Notes: generated by a model not told the origin, from the sequence alone. DNA of 64,000 nucleotides from Palleniella muris (GCF_004792655.1 NZ_SRZC01000004.1:106937-170936), one strand, 5' to 3'. Counted from the first letter of the stretch, positions 38,299 to 46,265 are shown. Numbers and translations: made by a program.

Positions 38299-38340
38299 AG
38301 TTACCATATCAGAGAATATGAGTCCTCGGATATGGTAACT
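38299..38340. terminator. Terminator of the methyltransferase gene
   Basis: A 12-bp stem (AGTTACCATATC and complement) followed by CATTTTTTTTT on the plus strand. The stop codon of the minus-strand sulfatase gene at 38309 falls inside it. Confidence 0.85.
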
Positions 38341-39766
38341 CATTTTTTTTTAAGAAAAGGTCAAAGTATATATTCAGTAACGCCTCCCTTGCGTTTGTGA
38401 ATCTCTCTGCGCGAGCCCTTTGTCTTTCGTCACATAAAAGTGCGTCTTCATTATACGCACATTCGGTAACGGATGAACTGTCCGCCAATAGGTCGCGCCC
38501 TATGTGCAGATAGTCAACATCGTTCAAGGCAAACGATGCCAAGGTCGGCAGTATGTCATAATGATTTCCATATTTATGTGTGGCACTCTTATGGTGAGGT
38601 TGACGTAGTGCCGGTGGCAGGTAGACATACATGAGTATGCGGTTGCGGAAACTCTCGTCAACATTATTATAGTCAATGATTGACCTCAGGCTATGGTCTC
38701 CGCAGATTATGATGATAGTGTTGTCGGCTGCCGGCGACTCTTTGAAACGTGTGAGTAAATTCCCTATGGATTGGTTCGCATATTGGAAGCCACGTAGATA
38801 TTGCCTTACAACATCACGTTTCCCACTGAAATTCCTGGAATTCACCAAAGTGTCTGGCAACTCTGGAAGTTTAATATCATCAGGTAAGTCCAGTGGAGGG
38901 TGGTTGGTTGTAGTCAGCCCCATTATGAACTTTGGGGATTTCGCAGGTTTTTCCAATATTTCCATGAGCGAGTTGAGCATATAATGGTCATAGACTCCAA
39001 TGCAGCATTCTTTGTATTCCGGGTGCGCAGATTTCATCTCGTACATCGCCACAATGTCATCAAAGCCTTGCACTGTCAGTCCCTCCTGCACATTGCCCCA
39101 GCCGGGATCCATTCCTGTGATGAACGTAGTGCTGTAGCCGCTTTTGCAGAACGCTTTTGCAATGGATGTTGGCAAGGTGGTGTAGTGGTGTGGCGAGAAG
39201 AAAAATCCTTTGAATGGTGTCGCCACGGTGAGGCACTCCAATGAGCGTGCCGTGCCATTGCGGACAGATGTGAAGTTGTCAAACAGGAGGTCTTCATGCA
39301 GATGCCTTTCCATTTCAGGCATCAACTGGCAGTTTTTGCTGCTCAGCGTTGAGAGGTAGTAGCCCCAACTTTCACTCATCAGCAGCACAATGTTATGTTT
39401 CTGTACGTTCTTGTTATGTTCCGCATGTGAGAACAAGAGTGAATTAAGGGTTGCAAGTGTGTCTTCGCATATCTTTACAGGGATTGGTCTCCCCATGCCT
39501 TCGGCAAAGGCATCGCAGGCTTCCTGTAATGCTGTGAAGCCATATCGCTCCAGTGCTTCTTCTCCATTCAATGGTGAAGAACCTTTCCCTAAGTCGCTTT
39601 TCGCTTTTTTTAGCATATACAGAGCGTTAGGGACGATACTGTTAAACTGTTTGTCAGGAGATACGACAATATCTTCCGCTTGTAGTGGATAGGGTCCGAA
39701 ACCGCCACGCAAGCAATATGCCTCTACTGCTACAACTAACACTATGCTAAGCCAATTCCTTTTCAT
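38309..39766 (-). CDS. Sulfatase/LTA-synthase-like catalytic protein (C-terminal part of a split gene)
   Basis: 485 residues from the ATG at 39766. MKRNWLSIVLVVAVEAYCLRGG is one membrane helix equivalent to the fifth of LTA synthases. The alkaline-phosphatase-type domain follows: IVLLMSESWG, SVRNGTARSLE with the nucleophile Thr, ATFITGMDPGWGN-like region and IIICGDHS. Members move phosphoglycerol or phosphoethanolamine groups outside the membrane. In relatives this is one protein of about 650 residues with five helices; here the first four helices are in the preceding gene and the two overlap by ATGA. Confidence 0.8.
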   Translation of the reverse strand: MKRNWLSIVLVVAVEAYCLRGGFGPYPLQAEDIVVSPDKQFNSIVPNALYMLKKAKSDLGKGSSPLNGEEALERYGFTALQEACDAFAEGMGRPIPVKICEDTLATLNSLLFSHAEHNKNVQKHNIVLLMSESWGYYLSTLSSKNCQLMPEMERHLHEDLLFDNFTSVRNGTARSLECLTVATPFKGFFFSPHHYTTLPTSIAKAFCKSGYSTTFITGMDPGWGNVQEGLTVQGFDDIVAMYEMKSAHPEYKECCIGVYDHYMLNSLMEILEKPAKSPKFIMGLTTTNHPPLDLPDDIKLPELPDTLVNSRNFSGKRDVVRQYLRGFQYANQSIGNLLTRFKESPAADNTIIIICGDHSLRSIIDYNNVDESFRNRILMYVYLPPALRQPHHKSATHKYGNHYDILPTLASFALNDVDYLHIGRDLLADSSSVTECAYNEDALLCDERQRARAERFTNAREALLNIYFDLFLKKNELPYPRTHIL

Positions 39767-40290
39767 TCGCAATGTTCGGTTATGTTTAGATTCTTTATTA
39801 ACAGACTGTTCACTCTCCAAGTAGTCCAAAGACATCCAATGATAATAGCTATCATCCGGATGACAGGGTATTCGTTCCAGATGCTTTCGATAAGGCTCAG
39901 CGGTTCTTCCTTGAAGAAGTCGAAGAATGTGGAGTTTATGTGTGACCCAAAGTTGTGGTAAAAGCCAAGGTCAACGCAACCCAACAATGTGATTGCCATC
40001 ACTACGACCATGCTGTACCATTGCGTGAATACTGTGAAGAAGCGGCATAGCCTCTTGTTGGCTACAACCAATAGCGGCAGACCCAAAAGCAATAAAGGCA
40101 CGGCAGCGTAGGCGCAGACTTGAGAGTCGAATCGAACGATGTTGCGTAATGCCAGTGGGAGATGGGGCAGGTTTTCTGTGATGACAGACATAGGAATATA
40201 GATGAAGATGAACACTAAGCGTATCACAATCAGCATAGTGAGCCATATCGCTATTTGAAATACTGTCAGTTGCAAGAATATTCGGGACAT
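39763..40290 (-). CDS. Four-helix membrane protein (N-terminal part of the LTA-synthase-like pair)
   Basis: 175 residues from ATG 40290 (a start at 40341 is possible). Four membrane helices are seen: FLQLTVFQIAIWLTMLIVIR, CAYAAVPLLLLGLPLLVVA, WYSMVVVMAITLLGCVDLG and IRMIAIIIGCLWTTW. The stretch NFGSHINSTFFDFFKEEP matches the loop seen in Bacteroidetes LTA-synthase-like proteins. Its stop (TGA, 39763-39765) overlaps the start of the sulfatase-domain gene by four bases. It could be a real split gene with coupled translation or one gene broken by a frameshift. Confidence 0.75.
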   Translation of the reverse strand: MSRIFLQLTVFQIAIWLTMLIVIRLVFIFIYIPMSVITENLPHLPLALRNIVRFDSQVCAYAAVPLLLLGLPLLVVANKRLCRFFTVFTQWYSMVVVMAITLLGCVDLGFYHNFGSHINSTFFDFFKEEPLSLIESIWNEYPVIRMIAIIIGCLWTTWRVNSLLIKNLNITEHCE

Positions 40291-40364
40291 AATATGTTTG
40301 AGGCTTGTCCTCCCAAACAAAGCACTTTGGTATGTTAACAAATTGGCGGATAGGACATAAAAAC

Positions 40365-40652
40365 AAAAATAGCGTGGGAGTCCTCACTTACCCGTCCCAC
40401 GATTCCAGGCCTTCGAACTTGCCCCCATTAGTAGAACGAGCAAGTAGCAGAAGCCCACGCCGTATGCTGACGAGTGGATACAATCCACCCATACAATCAT
40501 ACACGTAGACACCTACTTTGCTCTTGTTCCTTGACTAATGGTTTCAAGTGTTCGAAGTTTGGAACCGTCAAAGACAAGGCTTAGTAAACGCCTTTTCATT
40601 AATATGTAACTCCCATGTTTTCCCGCCCTTATGGGCTTCTGCATGGGAGAAT
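40365..40652 (-). ncRNA. Structured rod-shaped non-coding RNA (6S-like candidate)
   Basis: A gene-free stretch with a promoter, folded structure and terminator on the minus strand. A 5' hairpin (CTCCCATG / CATGGGAG, 40610-40649) holds an inner GCCC-ATAA-GGGC stem. A long rod follows: CTTCGAAC pairs with GTTCGAAG, CCATTAGT with ACTAATGG, GAGCA with TGCTC, and the tip is GTGGAT-TGT-ATCCAC. The 3' end is a CGTGGGA / TCCCACG stem and a T-rich tail. It lacks the conserved motifs of RNase P RNA, tmRNA and SRP RNA. A rod with internal bubbles suggests a 6S-type RNA, but this is not proven. Confidence 0.65.
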
Positions 40653-40656
40653 AGTG

Positions 40657-40687
40657 CAAAGTTTATGCTTTTTTGTGAAATCACAAA
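40657..40687 (-). promoter_or_regulatory. Promoter of the non-coding RNA
   Basis: The minus strand has TTTG (40687-40684), a 19-base spacer and AAACTTTG (40664-40657). The spacing is right for a Bacteroidetes promoter; the -7 box deviates at its first base. It lies 8 bases from the 5' hairpin. Confidence 0.6.
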
Positions 40688-40793
40688 GATTTTTCAAGAA
40701 AATCAGACAGGCATAGTGCCATAAAAGCATAAAAACAAATTGATAGAATGATTTTATGCACCTGTGCAAGTCATCTGCTTGTTTGCCATAACT

Positions 40794-40850
40794 AAAAAAA
40801 TCCCTGACTTCATCACTGGTTTACCTTTGAGAAAGTGACGAAGTCAGGGA
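40794..40850 (-). terminator. Terminator of the lipocalin-like lipoprotein gene
   Basis: A 16-bp stem (TCCCTGACTTCATCAC with one mismatch to its partner) followed on the minus strand by seven T, about 70 bases after the stop. Confidence 0.85.
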
Positions 40851-40920
40851 AATATAATTTATGGCTTTGGTTAATAATATAAGACGCAAGCAGTTTGTTT
40901 GATGTCAGCAAATACAATCT

Positions 40921-41361
40921 TTACCGATGAACAAGAAGGAGCTCGTTGCCACTATCATCAAACTTCACTCTTATAGAATTCTTCCAATTGAAACACCATG
41001 TGATTCGCATTATAATATCTTTGTCGGGTGAAACATCCGATTCTGGTTTATTTGGTGTAGTGCCTAATTCTGAGATTGTAATGAAGCGTTCTCCGTCATG
41101 TTCGCTGAAACTCCACCTTCCCCACAGCTCATCACCTTGTTGCTCAATAAGACATCTGCCATTGCCCCAGAAACAAAAAGATACTTGTCCGGAATCGACC
41201 TTCCGCCCATTAATCTCTGTTGCATACCATTCCCCATAAAAGTCCGTGCTTTCAAGGGTGGGTACATATTCATCTTCTTTGTCGCAAGAGACGCTGAAGA
41301 GTGAGACAAGGATAAAGAAAAGAATGCGCTGCAAATAAGTTGTATTGATTTCAATAACCAT
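40921..41361 (-). CDS. Small lipoprotein with a lipocalin-like domain
   Basis: 146 residues. The signal peptide ends in a lipobox (LFSVSC), so the protein is lipid-anchored. FYGEWYATEINGRKV and GRCLIEQQGDELWGRWSFSEHDGERFITI resemble the strands of Bacteroidetes lipocalin-like lipoproteins. Function unknown. It stands alone, with its own terminator. Confidence 0.65.
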   Translation of the reverse strand: MVIEINTTYLQRILFFILVSLFSVSCDKEDEYVPTLESTDFYGEWYATEINGRKVDSGQVSFCFWGNGRCLIEQQGDELWGRWSFSEHDGERFITISELGTTPNKPESDVSPDKDIIMRITWCFNWKNSIRVKFDDSGNELLLVHR

Positions 41362-41420
41362 AATTTAAACATTTGTAGTAAAATAGTTTGCTATTGCCTT
41401 AGAATGATAAAACTACATTA

Positions 41421-41675
41421 TTATAGTAAGACTCCTGTATGCAATTGTTCCACTGGAAACATCAAATCCCAGTTTTTTCCCAAAACGATATTACTACCTT
41501 CAATCTTGAACTTCTTGAACAATGCTGGTGCTGCATATTTGTTATACTGTGGATGAGAGTTTTTCTTGAAGAATGATGAAAAATCCAATGTCCTCTCAAC
41601 GCCATCATTGAAAGTCAATTTCACAGATAAACCTCCAAGGTAATCTGTCTTTGTTATGTATAAGAATAGAGCCAT
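41421..41675 (-). CDS. DUF2442 family protein
   Basis: 84 residues. VKLTFNDGVERTLDFSSFF and LFKKFKIEGSNIVLGKNWDLMFPVEQLH match DUF2442, small proteins usually encoded beside a DUF4160 partner in a toxin-antitoxin-like pair. No DUF4160 gene is seen on either side, so this is an orphan copy. The upstream gap holds a 31-bp inverted repeat. Confidence 0.7.
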   Translation of the reverse strand: MALFLYITKTDYLGGLSVKLTFNDGVERTLDFSSFFKKNSHPQYNKYAAPALFKKFKIEGSNIVLGKNWDLMFPVEQLHTGVLL

Positions 41676-41787
41676 AACTATAATTTTTTCTTAATATTAG
41701 TGCATCTGACAACTTTCTTCAAGATAAAAAAGTTAATCCATTTGGAAATAATACTCTATGTATAGTAACTTCGTTCCATTAAACGTT

Positions 41788-41889
41788 ATTGCTCTAAGAA
41801 TCCAAAGAATTAAAAGAAGCAGTTTCATCATGACATAGATTATTGTCTAACAAGCCATTTCTTTTAATTCTTTGGATTCTTAAAGCAAT
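41788..41889. repeat. 31-bp inverted repeat with a 40-base loop
   Basis: The arms at 41788-41818 and 41859-41889 match at 30 of 31 bases (core TAAGAATCCAAAGAATT). They lie in the 271-base gap between the DUF2442 gene and the vor operon. No T-tract of terminator type follows the arms. It could be a miniature mobile element remnant or a long RNA hairpin; there is no gene within. Confidence 0.8.
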
Positions 41890-41946
41890 GTTTTTCTTAA
41901 AGTATTGTCACTCATGGGTGATAATATCTATTAAGAACATTATGGA

Positions 41947-42489
41947 TTAATCTTTTCTGATAATTTCCATTCCTTCGTTTACGGCCTGCATGTTCAGAGG
42001 GATAAGTCCATGGTGACGTTCGGGGAGAGTCTTGTAGAGAGCCTTCTCCAGTCCTTCGAGAGTGACAAGAGGGGCGACTTTCAGCAGACCGCCCAGCACA
42101 ATCATATTGAAGACTTTGGTGTTCTTCAACTCTATGGCTTTGTCCATGGCGTTGATGCTGAATGTATGTATGTCGGTGCGTGTCGGCAGATTGAACACAC
42201 CGGCACTGTCGTAGATAAGTATTCCGCCCGGTTTCACACGCGCTTGGAACTTGTCCAATGACGGTTGGTTAAGGACGATGGCGATGTCGTAGTTGCTCAA
42301 TATAGGTGAGGCAATCTGCTTGTCAGAGATTACGACAGTGACATTTGCCGTGCCACCGCGCTGTTCCGGTCCGTATGCAGGCATCCATGTCACCTCTTTC
42401 CCCTCCATAAGTCCGGAGTAGGCGAGTATCTTTCCCATTGACAGTACGCCTTGTCCACCAAAGCCTGCTATGATGATTTCCGTTTTCAT
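41947..42489 (-). CDS. 2-oxoacid:ferredoxin oxidoreductase, gamma subunit
   Basis: 180 residues. GFGGQGVLSMGKILAYSG is the start of the POR/KOR gamma fold, and MPAYGPEQRGGTANVTVVIS is the family signature. It completes the Vor/Kor complex, which oxidises a 2-oxoacid to its acyl-CoA and reduces ferredoxin. It is the last gene of the operon and is separated from the beta-subunit gene by 414 bases filled with palindromes and repeats, while the other junctions in the operon are tight. Confidence 0.9.
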   Translation of the reverse strand: MKTEIIIAGFGGQGVLSMGKILAYSGLMEGKEVTWMPAYGPEQRGGTANVTVVISDKQIASPILSNYDIAIVLNQPSLDKFQARVKPGGILIYDSAGVFNLPTRTDIHTFSINAMDKAIELKNTKVFNMIVLGGLLKVAPLVTLEGLEKALYKTLPERHHGLIPLNMQAVNEGMEIIRKD

Positions 42490-42531
42490 GTTGCTTTTAT
42501 TCTTAGAAACTTTATGAGTTTGTGCGAGTTT

Positions 42532-42729
42532 ACCGCGTTAGCGGTTAAATATAGTAGCCGTGGGTCGCAACCCACGGTTTGTGCATCTGTTTCTCTTTTC
42601 ACGACCGATTTATTGGTCGAATAGTTGATTTTTTTGTTTATTCGACCAATAAATCGGTCGTAAAAAGAACTGTTACTCTTGTTCCGTGGGTACGACCCAC
42701 GGCTACTTTCTTGCCACCGCTAACGCGGT
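42532..42729. repeat. Nested palindrome array 2, inside the vor operon
   Basis: Three palindromes followed by their inverses in reverse order. ACCGCGTTAGCGGT (42532-42545) has its exact inverse at 42716-42729. CCGTGGGT-CGCA-ACCCACGG (42558-42577) returns as CCGTGGGT-ACG-ACCCACGG (42684-42702), with flanking AGTAG / CTACT. A 22-base CGACC...GGTCG palindrome (42601-42622) has a perfect inverse at 42640-42661. The centre is T-rich. The layout is the same as array 1 with unrelated unit sequences. Confidence 0.9.
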
Positions 42730-42749
42730 TTCTTCCATATATGTGTATT

Positions 42750-42850
42750 TTATCCGTTGCAAAGATAAAGGTACAATCTTAACCGTTAACGCGGTTTATC
42801 CATTATTTGCTGCAAAGATAAAGGTACAGTCTTTAACAGTTAACATGGTT
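42750..42850. repeat. Tandem duplication carrying -7-like boxes and palindrome 1 copies
   Basis: The stretch TGCAAAGATAAAGGTACA occurs at about 42758 and 42811, each followed by a copy of the outer palindrome of array 2 (ACCGTTAACGCGGT at 42782, a decayed copy near 42836). On the minus strand each copy reads TATCTTTG (42767-42760 and 42820-42813), an exact -7 box pointing at the gamma-subunit gene. Confidence 0.7.
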
Positions 42851-42903
42851 TCCTATATGGAGTTTTTTTACAATACAAAACAGAAGCCACGGTATTTAAC
42901 CGG

Positions 42904-43689
42904 TTATGTCCTGTCCTTCAGGTCTCCTTTAGGATAGTATGGGAACATATTCTCCACCATCCATTCGTTTGCCTTTACGGGCGACATCTTCCATCCGCTG
43001 TTACAGGTGGAGACAATCTCCACGAGTGAGGAGCCTTTACCTGCCATTGAGGCTTCGAAAGCCTTGCGTATTGCCGCCTTTGCCTTGCGTATTGCCGGTG
43101 CAGACTCTACGGACTGTCGGCTGACATAGCATGTGCCCTCCAATGTTGCGGCAATCTCTGTGATGCGCAGAGGGTAGCCGTGCATCTCCGGGTCACGGCC
43201 ATACGGGCATGTCGATGTCTTCTGTCCGATGAGTGTGGTAGGAGCCATCTGTCCTCCGGTCATGCCGTAAATGGCGTTGTTTATGAATATTATCGTGATG
43301 TTCTCGCCACGGTTGAGAGCATGGATAGTCTCCGCCGTGCCGATACATGCAAGGTCACCGTCACCTTGGTAAGTGAAGACAAGGCGGTCGTTCCACAGGC
43401 GTTTTATGCCGGTGGCAACAGCCGGCGCGCGTCCGTGGGCAGCCTCCTGCCAGTCGATGTCAAGGTATTTATATGCAAACACGGCACATCCCACAGGGCA
43501 GACGCCTATGGCCTTTTCCTCCATGTGCATCTCCTCAATCACCTCTGCGACCAGCTTATGCACCACGCCGTGCGAGCATCCCGGGCAATAGTGCATGGGA
43601 GTGTCGTTCATCAGTGACGGTCTCTGATATACAATGTTTTCAGAAGTCATTTCTTTCATGTGCTTGTTTTGTTCTTCTATGGCAGTCAT
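42904..43689 (-). CDS. 2-oxoacid:ferredoxin oxidoreductase, beta (TPP-binding) subunit
   Basis: 261 residues. HYCPGCSHGVVHKL starts the thiamine-diphosphate domain, and YQGDGDLACIGTAETIHAL with IFINNAIYGMTGGQMAPTT supplies the cofactor site (GDG...NN). It catalyses decarboxylation of the 2-oxoacid. Its start overlaps the alpha-subunit stop by four bases (ATGA). Confidence 0.92.
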   Translation of the reverse strand: MTAIEEQNKHMKEMTSENIVYQRPSLMNDTPMHYCPGCSHGVVHKLVAEVIEEMHMEEKAIGVCPVGCAVFAYKYLDIDWQEAAHGRAPAVATGIKRLWNDRLVFTYQGDGDLACIGTAETIHALNRGENITIIFINNAIYGMTGGQMAPTTLIGQKTSTCPYGRDPEMHGYPLRITEIAATLEGTCYVSRQSVESAPAIRKAKAAIRKAFEASMAGKGSSLVEIVSTCNSGWKMSPVKANEWMVENMFPYYPKGDLKDRT

Positions 43690-44822
43690 CGGTTCAGTCC
43701 TCCAATAAAGTTCTTTAATGCTTCGGCTATCTCGTCAGGTTCAGGCACCACTCCTCCCATGCGTCCGAAATGCTTTATCGGCAGGGCGTCATGTATGGCA
43801 AGGCGCACATCCTCTATCATCTGACCGCCATTTATCTCTGCGCACAGCACACCTTTCACCATGTTTTCCCCATTTGGAGTCTTTTTTGTACAGAGGGCTT
43901 CAAGCTCTTTGTACGGATAAGGCCACAGGGTTATCGGACGGAAAAGTCCTGCTTTGATGCCCTCTTTCCTCAGTTCGTCGATGGCGGTGACGGCAAGTCG
44001 GGCAGAGATGCCGAATGCTGCGATGATGTATTCCGCATCGTCGGTCATGTAGGTCTCGCATCTTGTCTCGTTCTCCTGAATGGTTCTGTACTTCTCCTGC
44101 ATTCTCAGGTTGCGTTCCTCCATGACCTCCGGTGTCTGTTCCAGTGAGGTGATGATGTTCGGTTGCCTTTCCTTTGTCCTTCCGGTTGTAGCCCAAGGGC
44201 AGCGCTCGCGTATCTCTTCTTCAGTCCAACGTGGCTGATAGGGTGGGAGAACACACTTCTCCATCATCTGTCCTATGACACCGTCGCAGAGAATCATGCC
44301 CACACAGCGGTACTTGAATGCCAAGTCAAAGATGAGCGGAACGAAGTCCGCCATCTCCTGAACTGTGGACGGTGCAAGGACAATACAACGATAATCACCG
44401 TTTCCGCCGCCACGAGTCATCTGTGTGTAGTCCGCCTGTGACGGCTGTATGGTGCCAAGACCGGGACCTCCGCGTGATACATCAATCACCACGCCCGGTA
44501 TCTCGCAGCCAGCCATGTAGGAAATACCCTCCTGCATGAGTGCTATGCCCGGTGATGATGAGGATGTGAATGCGCGCTTTCCTGCTCCCGCCGCGCCGTA
44601 GACCATATTGATTGATGCCGTCTCGGACTCAGCCTGTACCACTGCCATGCCTGTTGTTTCCCAAGGCTTCAGCATTGCCAAGGTCTCGATAATCTCACTT
44701 TGCGGAGTGATAGGATAGCCGAAGAAACCGTCGACTCCGCAGCGTATTGCTGCATGGGCGATAGCCTCATTGCCTTTTAGGAGCATCACTTCTCCTTCTG
44801 TATGTTTCATGTCATTTGCCAT
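43686..44822 (-). CDS. vorB: 2-oxoacid:ferredoxin oxidoreductase, alpha subunit (VorB/KorA type)
   Basis: 378 residues from ATG 44822 (a TTG at 44831 would overlap the ferredoxin stop). MLLKGNEAIAHAAIRCGVDGFFGYPITPQSEI is the family N-terminus, and SRGGPGLGTIQPSQADY is typical of the alpha subunit. Close relatives in Bacteroidetes are usually labelled as the branched-chain (3-methyl-2-oxobutanoate) enzyme VorB; KorA is the alternative. The gene order ferredoxin-alpha-beta-gamma fits both. Confidence 0.9.
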   Translation of the reverse strand: MANDMKHTEGEVMLLKGNEAIAHAAIRCGVDGFFGYPITPQSEIIETLAMLKPWETTGMAVVQAESETASINMVYGAAGAGKRAFTSSSSPGIALMQEGISYMAGCEIPGVVIDVSRGGPGLGTIQPSQADYTQMTRGGGNGDYRCIVLAPSTVQEMADFVPLIFDLAFKYRCVGMILCDGVIGQMMEKCVLPPYQPRWTEEEIRERCPWATTGRTKERQPNIITSLEQTPEVMEERNLRMQEKYRTIQENETRCETYMTDDAEYIIAAFGISARLAVTAIDELRKEGIKAGLFRPITLWPYPYKELEALCTKKTPNGENMVKGVLCAEINGGQMIEDVRLAIHDALPIKHFGRMGGVVPEPDEIAEALKNFIGGLNR

Positions 44823-44827
44823 AATCT

Positions 44828-45055
44828 TCAATCCTCAAGTTTCTTTTTATAGACTGTTATACAACCGTCAGGGCAGACGATACCGCATGAGGCGCAGCCG
44901 ATGCAACTGTCGTTGATGGCTTCTGCATACGGATAGCCGCAGGCGTTGACTTTCTTGCTCATGGCGATAACTCCTTTCGGACATGCGGCAGCGCACAGTG
45001 CGCAACCCTTGCATCTGTCCTTGTTTACCTCTATGGCACCGATAATCTTACTCAT
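44828..45055 (-). CDS. 2 x [4Fe-4S] ferredoxin subunit of the Vor complex
   Basis: 75 residues with two full cluster motifs, CKGCALCAAACPKG and CIGCASCGIVCPDG. It passes electrons from the TPP enzyme to free ferredoxin. First of the four enzyme genes, 5 bases before the alpha subunit. Confidence 0.93.
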   Translation of the reverse strand: MSKIIGAIEVNKDRCKGCALCAAACPKGVIAMSKKVNACGYPYAEAINDSCIGCASCGIVCPDGCITVYKKKLED

Positions 45056-45088
45056 TGTTCTGTTGGTTTTAAGGTTCTGGTGTGGCGA

Positions 45089-45268
45089 TTACGGGTTATA
45101 CATATCTTTGTTATAAAACTCGATAATCTCCATCAGCATTTTTCTTGCGTGAACGGCAGGCGACTCACTGTCAAGGTCTATGGCTTCCTGATAGCAGTTG
45201 AGTGCCCCTTGCCAGTCCTGGTGCTTTCTGCGGAGGTTCCCCTCCTCATACCATTCTTCTGCATTCAT
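45089..45268 (-). CDS. Very small TPR-like protein at the head of the vor operon
   Basis: 59 residues from the ATG at 45268. WYEEGNLRRKHQDWQGALNC, running on through YQEAIDLDSESPAVHARK, is one tetratricopeptide repeat. The frame stays open upstream to 45337, but that part lacks conserved features. It starts the vor operon, 33 bases before the ferredoxin gene, so it may help assemble the complex. Confidence 0.7.
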   Translation of the reverse strand: MNAEEWYEEGNLRRKHQDWQGALNCYQEAIDLDSESPAVHARKMLMEIIEFYNKDMYNP

Positions 45269-45363
45269 GATATTGTATAATGTGTTTTTTGCAGTATGTA
45301 CATTGCTGTCGCTACGGAATGCCTTATCAGCATGCACTCTTTCTTGGTTTGATTGTCACAGTG

Positions 45364-45371
45364 CAAAGATA
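45364..45371 (-). promoter_or_regulatory. -7 box of the vor operon
   Basis: The minus strand reads TATCTTTG, 96 bases before the TPR gene. No clear -33 element. Confidence 0.5.
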
Positions 45372-46230
45372 AAGATTAAAACAGAAAGGACATTTGAATG
45401 TTCTTTCTATTTTAGATATTTTAAGCGTAATAAACATGAAAATGCGCACACTGCTTGGTGAATGTGCAATGGAAGGGATTGCATGGCTGTTTTCTGACTT
45501 TATTGCCGGATTGTTTGTCATGGAGAATGGTGTTTGTATTCAGGTGGGCATGATATATGGAATTACTGATGTGTCTCTCTTGTATGAGCTTGCCAATGTT
45601 AGCGTGGGGTGAGAAAACTCGGGGCTCAAAGTGCCATGTAAATTGCGTAGAAAATAAAAACAAGAAGAAACTTTCAAAAAAACGATATTTTTGTCGTTTT
45701 GTGTAATTAATTATAATACAGTGAATTATGGTGTATGAAGTTGGTTTGCCTAAATTTCGTTTTGGCGAAAGGTTGCCTTTCATAAGGTCAAAGGTAATCT
45801 TTTGCATTGTGGAAGGTAATCTTTGACAGTGCAAATGATAACATTTTCCTATGTTTTTGTCATGAAAAAATGTCTGAAAATGCCATGAACGGCAATTAGA
45901 AATGCAGGTAATGCTATTTTTTATGTGCAGTATCTTATGTTTGGACATAAAATATCAGAAAACTCATGATATGCTTTTGTAAATGTTTTTCATACTAAAG
46001 CCGGATGCAAAGGGGAATGCATGCTGATTAATTCGGATTCTGAAGATTTCTTTTCCGGCAAAATATTTACCATGAGTCTGACGAATTGCTGCTGTACATT
46101 AGTATTCCTAATCAATCTGAATTCGTTGGACTCACGCTAATATTCATGTGGTTTTTACAGATTTTTTTTGCTCTATAATATTCTGAATAGGTACGATTCG
46201 GATTTGATTTTAGAAAGTTTGGATCCTAAA
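45372..46230. other. Gene-poor region
   Basis: About 860 bases with no gene I can support. It holds repeat array C (45765-45852). A 15-bp inverted repeat with two mismatches (TGAGTCTGACGAATT, 46073-46087 with 46120-46134) lies further right. Short open frames here have poor codon use and one crosses the repeat array. Confidence 0.5.
45765..45852. repeat. 4 x 22-bp tandem repeat array C
   Basis: Units at 45765-45786, 45787-45808, 45809-45830 and 45831-45852. Cores read GCGAAAGGTTGCC, GTCAAAGGTAATC, GTGGAAGGTAATC and a decayed GCAAATGATAAC. It is the most degenerate of the four arrays and lies far from any gene. Confidence 0.8.
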
Positions 46231-46265
46231 AAAAACGTATAATCCGTTTTGGACTATACGTTTTT
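46228..46265 (-). terminator. Terminator of ridA
   Basis: A 15-bp stem with one mismatch (AAAAACGTATAATCC, 46231-46245, with 46251-46265), 5-base loop. On the minus strand it ends in eight T. It lies 22 bases after the ridA stop. Confidence 0.85.

Noticed and set aside
40365..40652. tmRNA, RNase P RNA or SRP RNA
   Set aside because: None of the conserved motifs of these RNAs is present, such as the GGAAGGAAGC-type SRP tip or the tmRNA tRNA-like ends.
45421..45948. 175-codon open frame on the minus strand
   Set aside because: It crosses the 22-bp repeat array and is unusually rich in His, Phe, Cys and Ile, so it is not taken as a gene.
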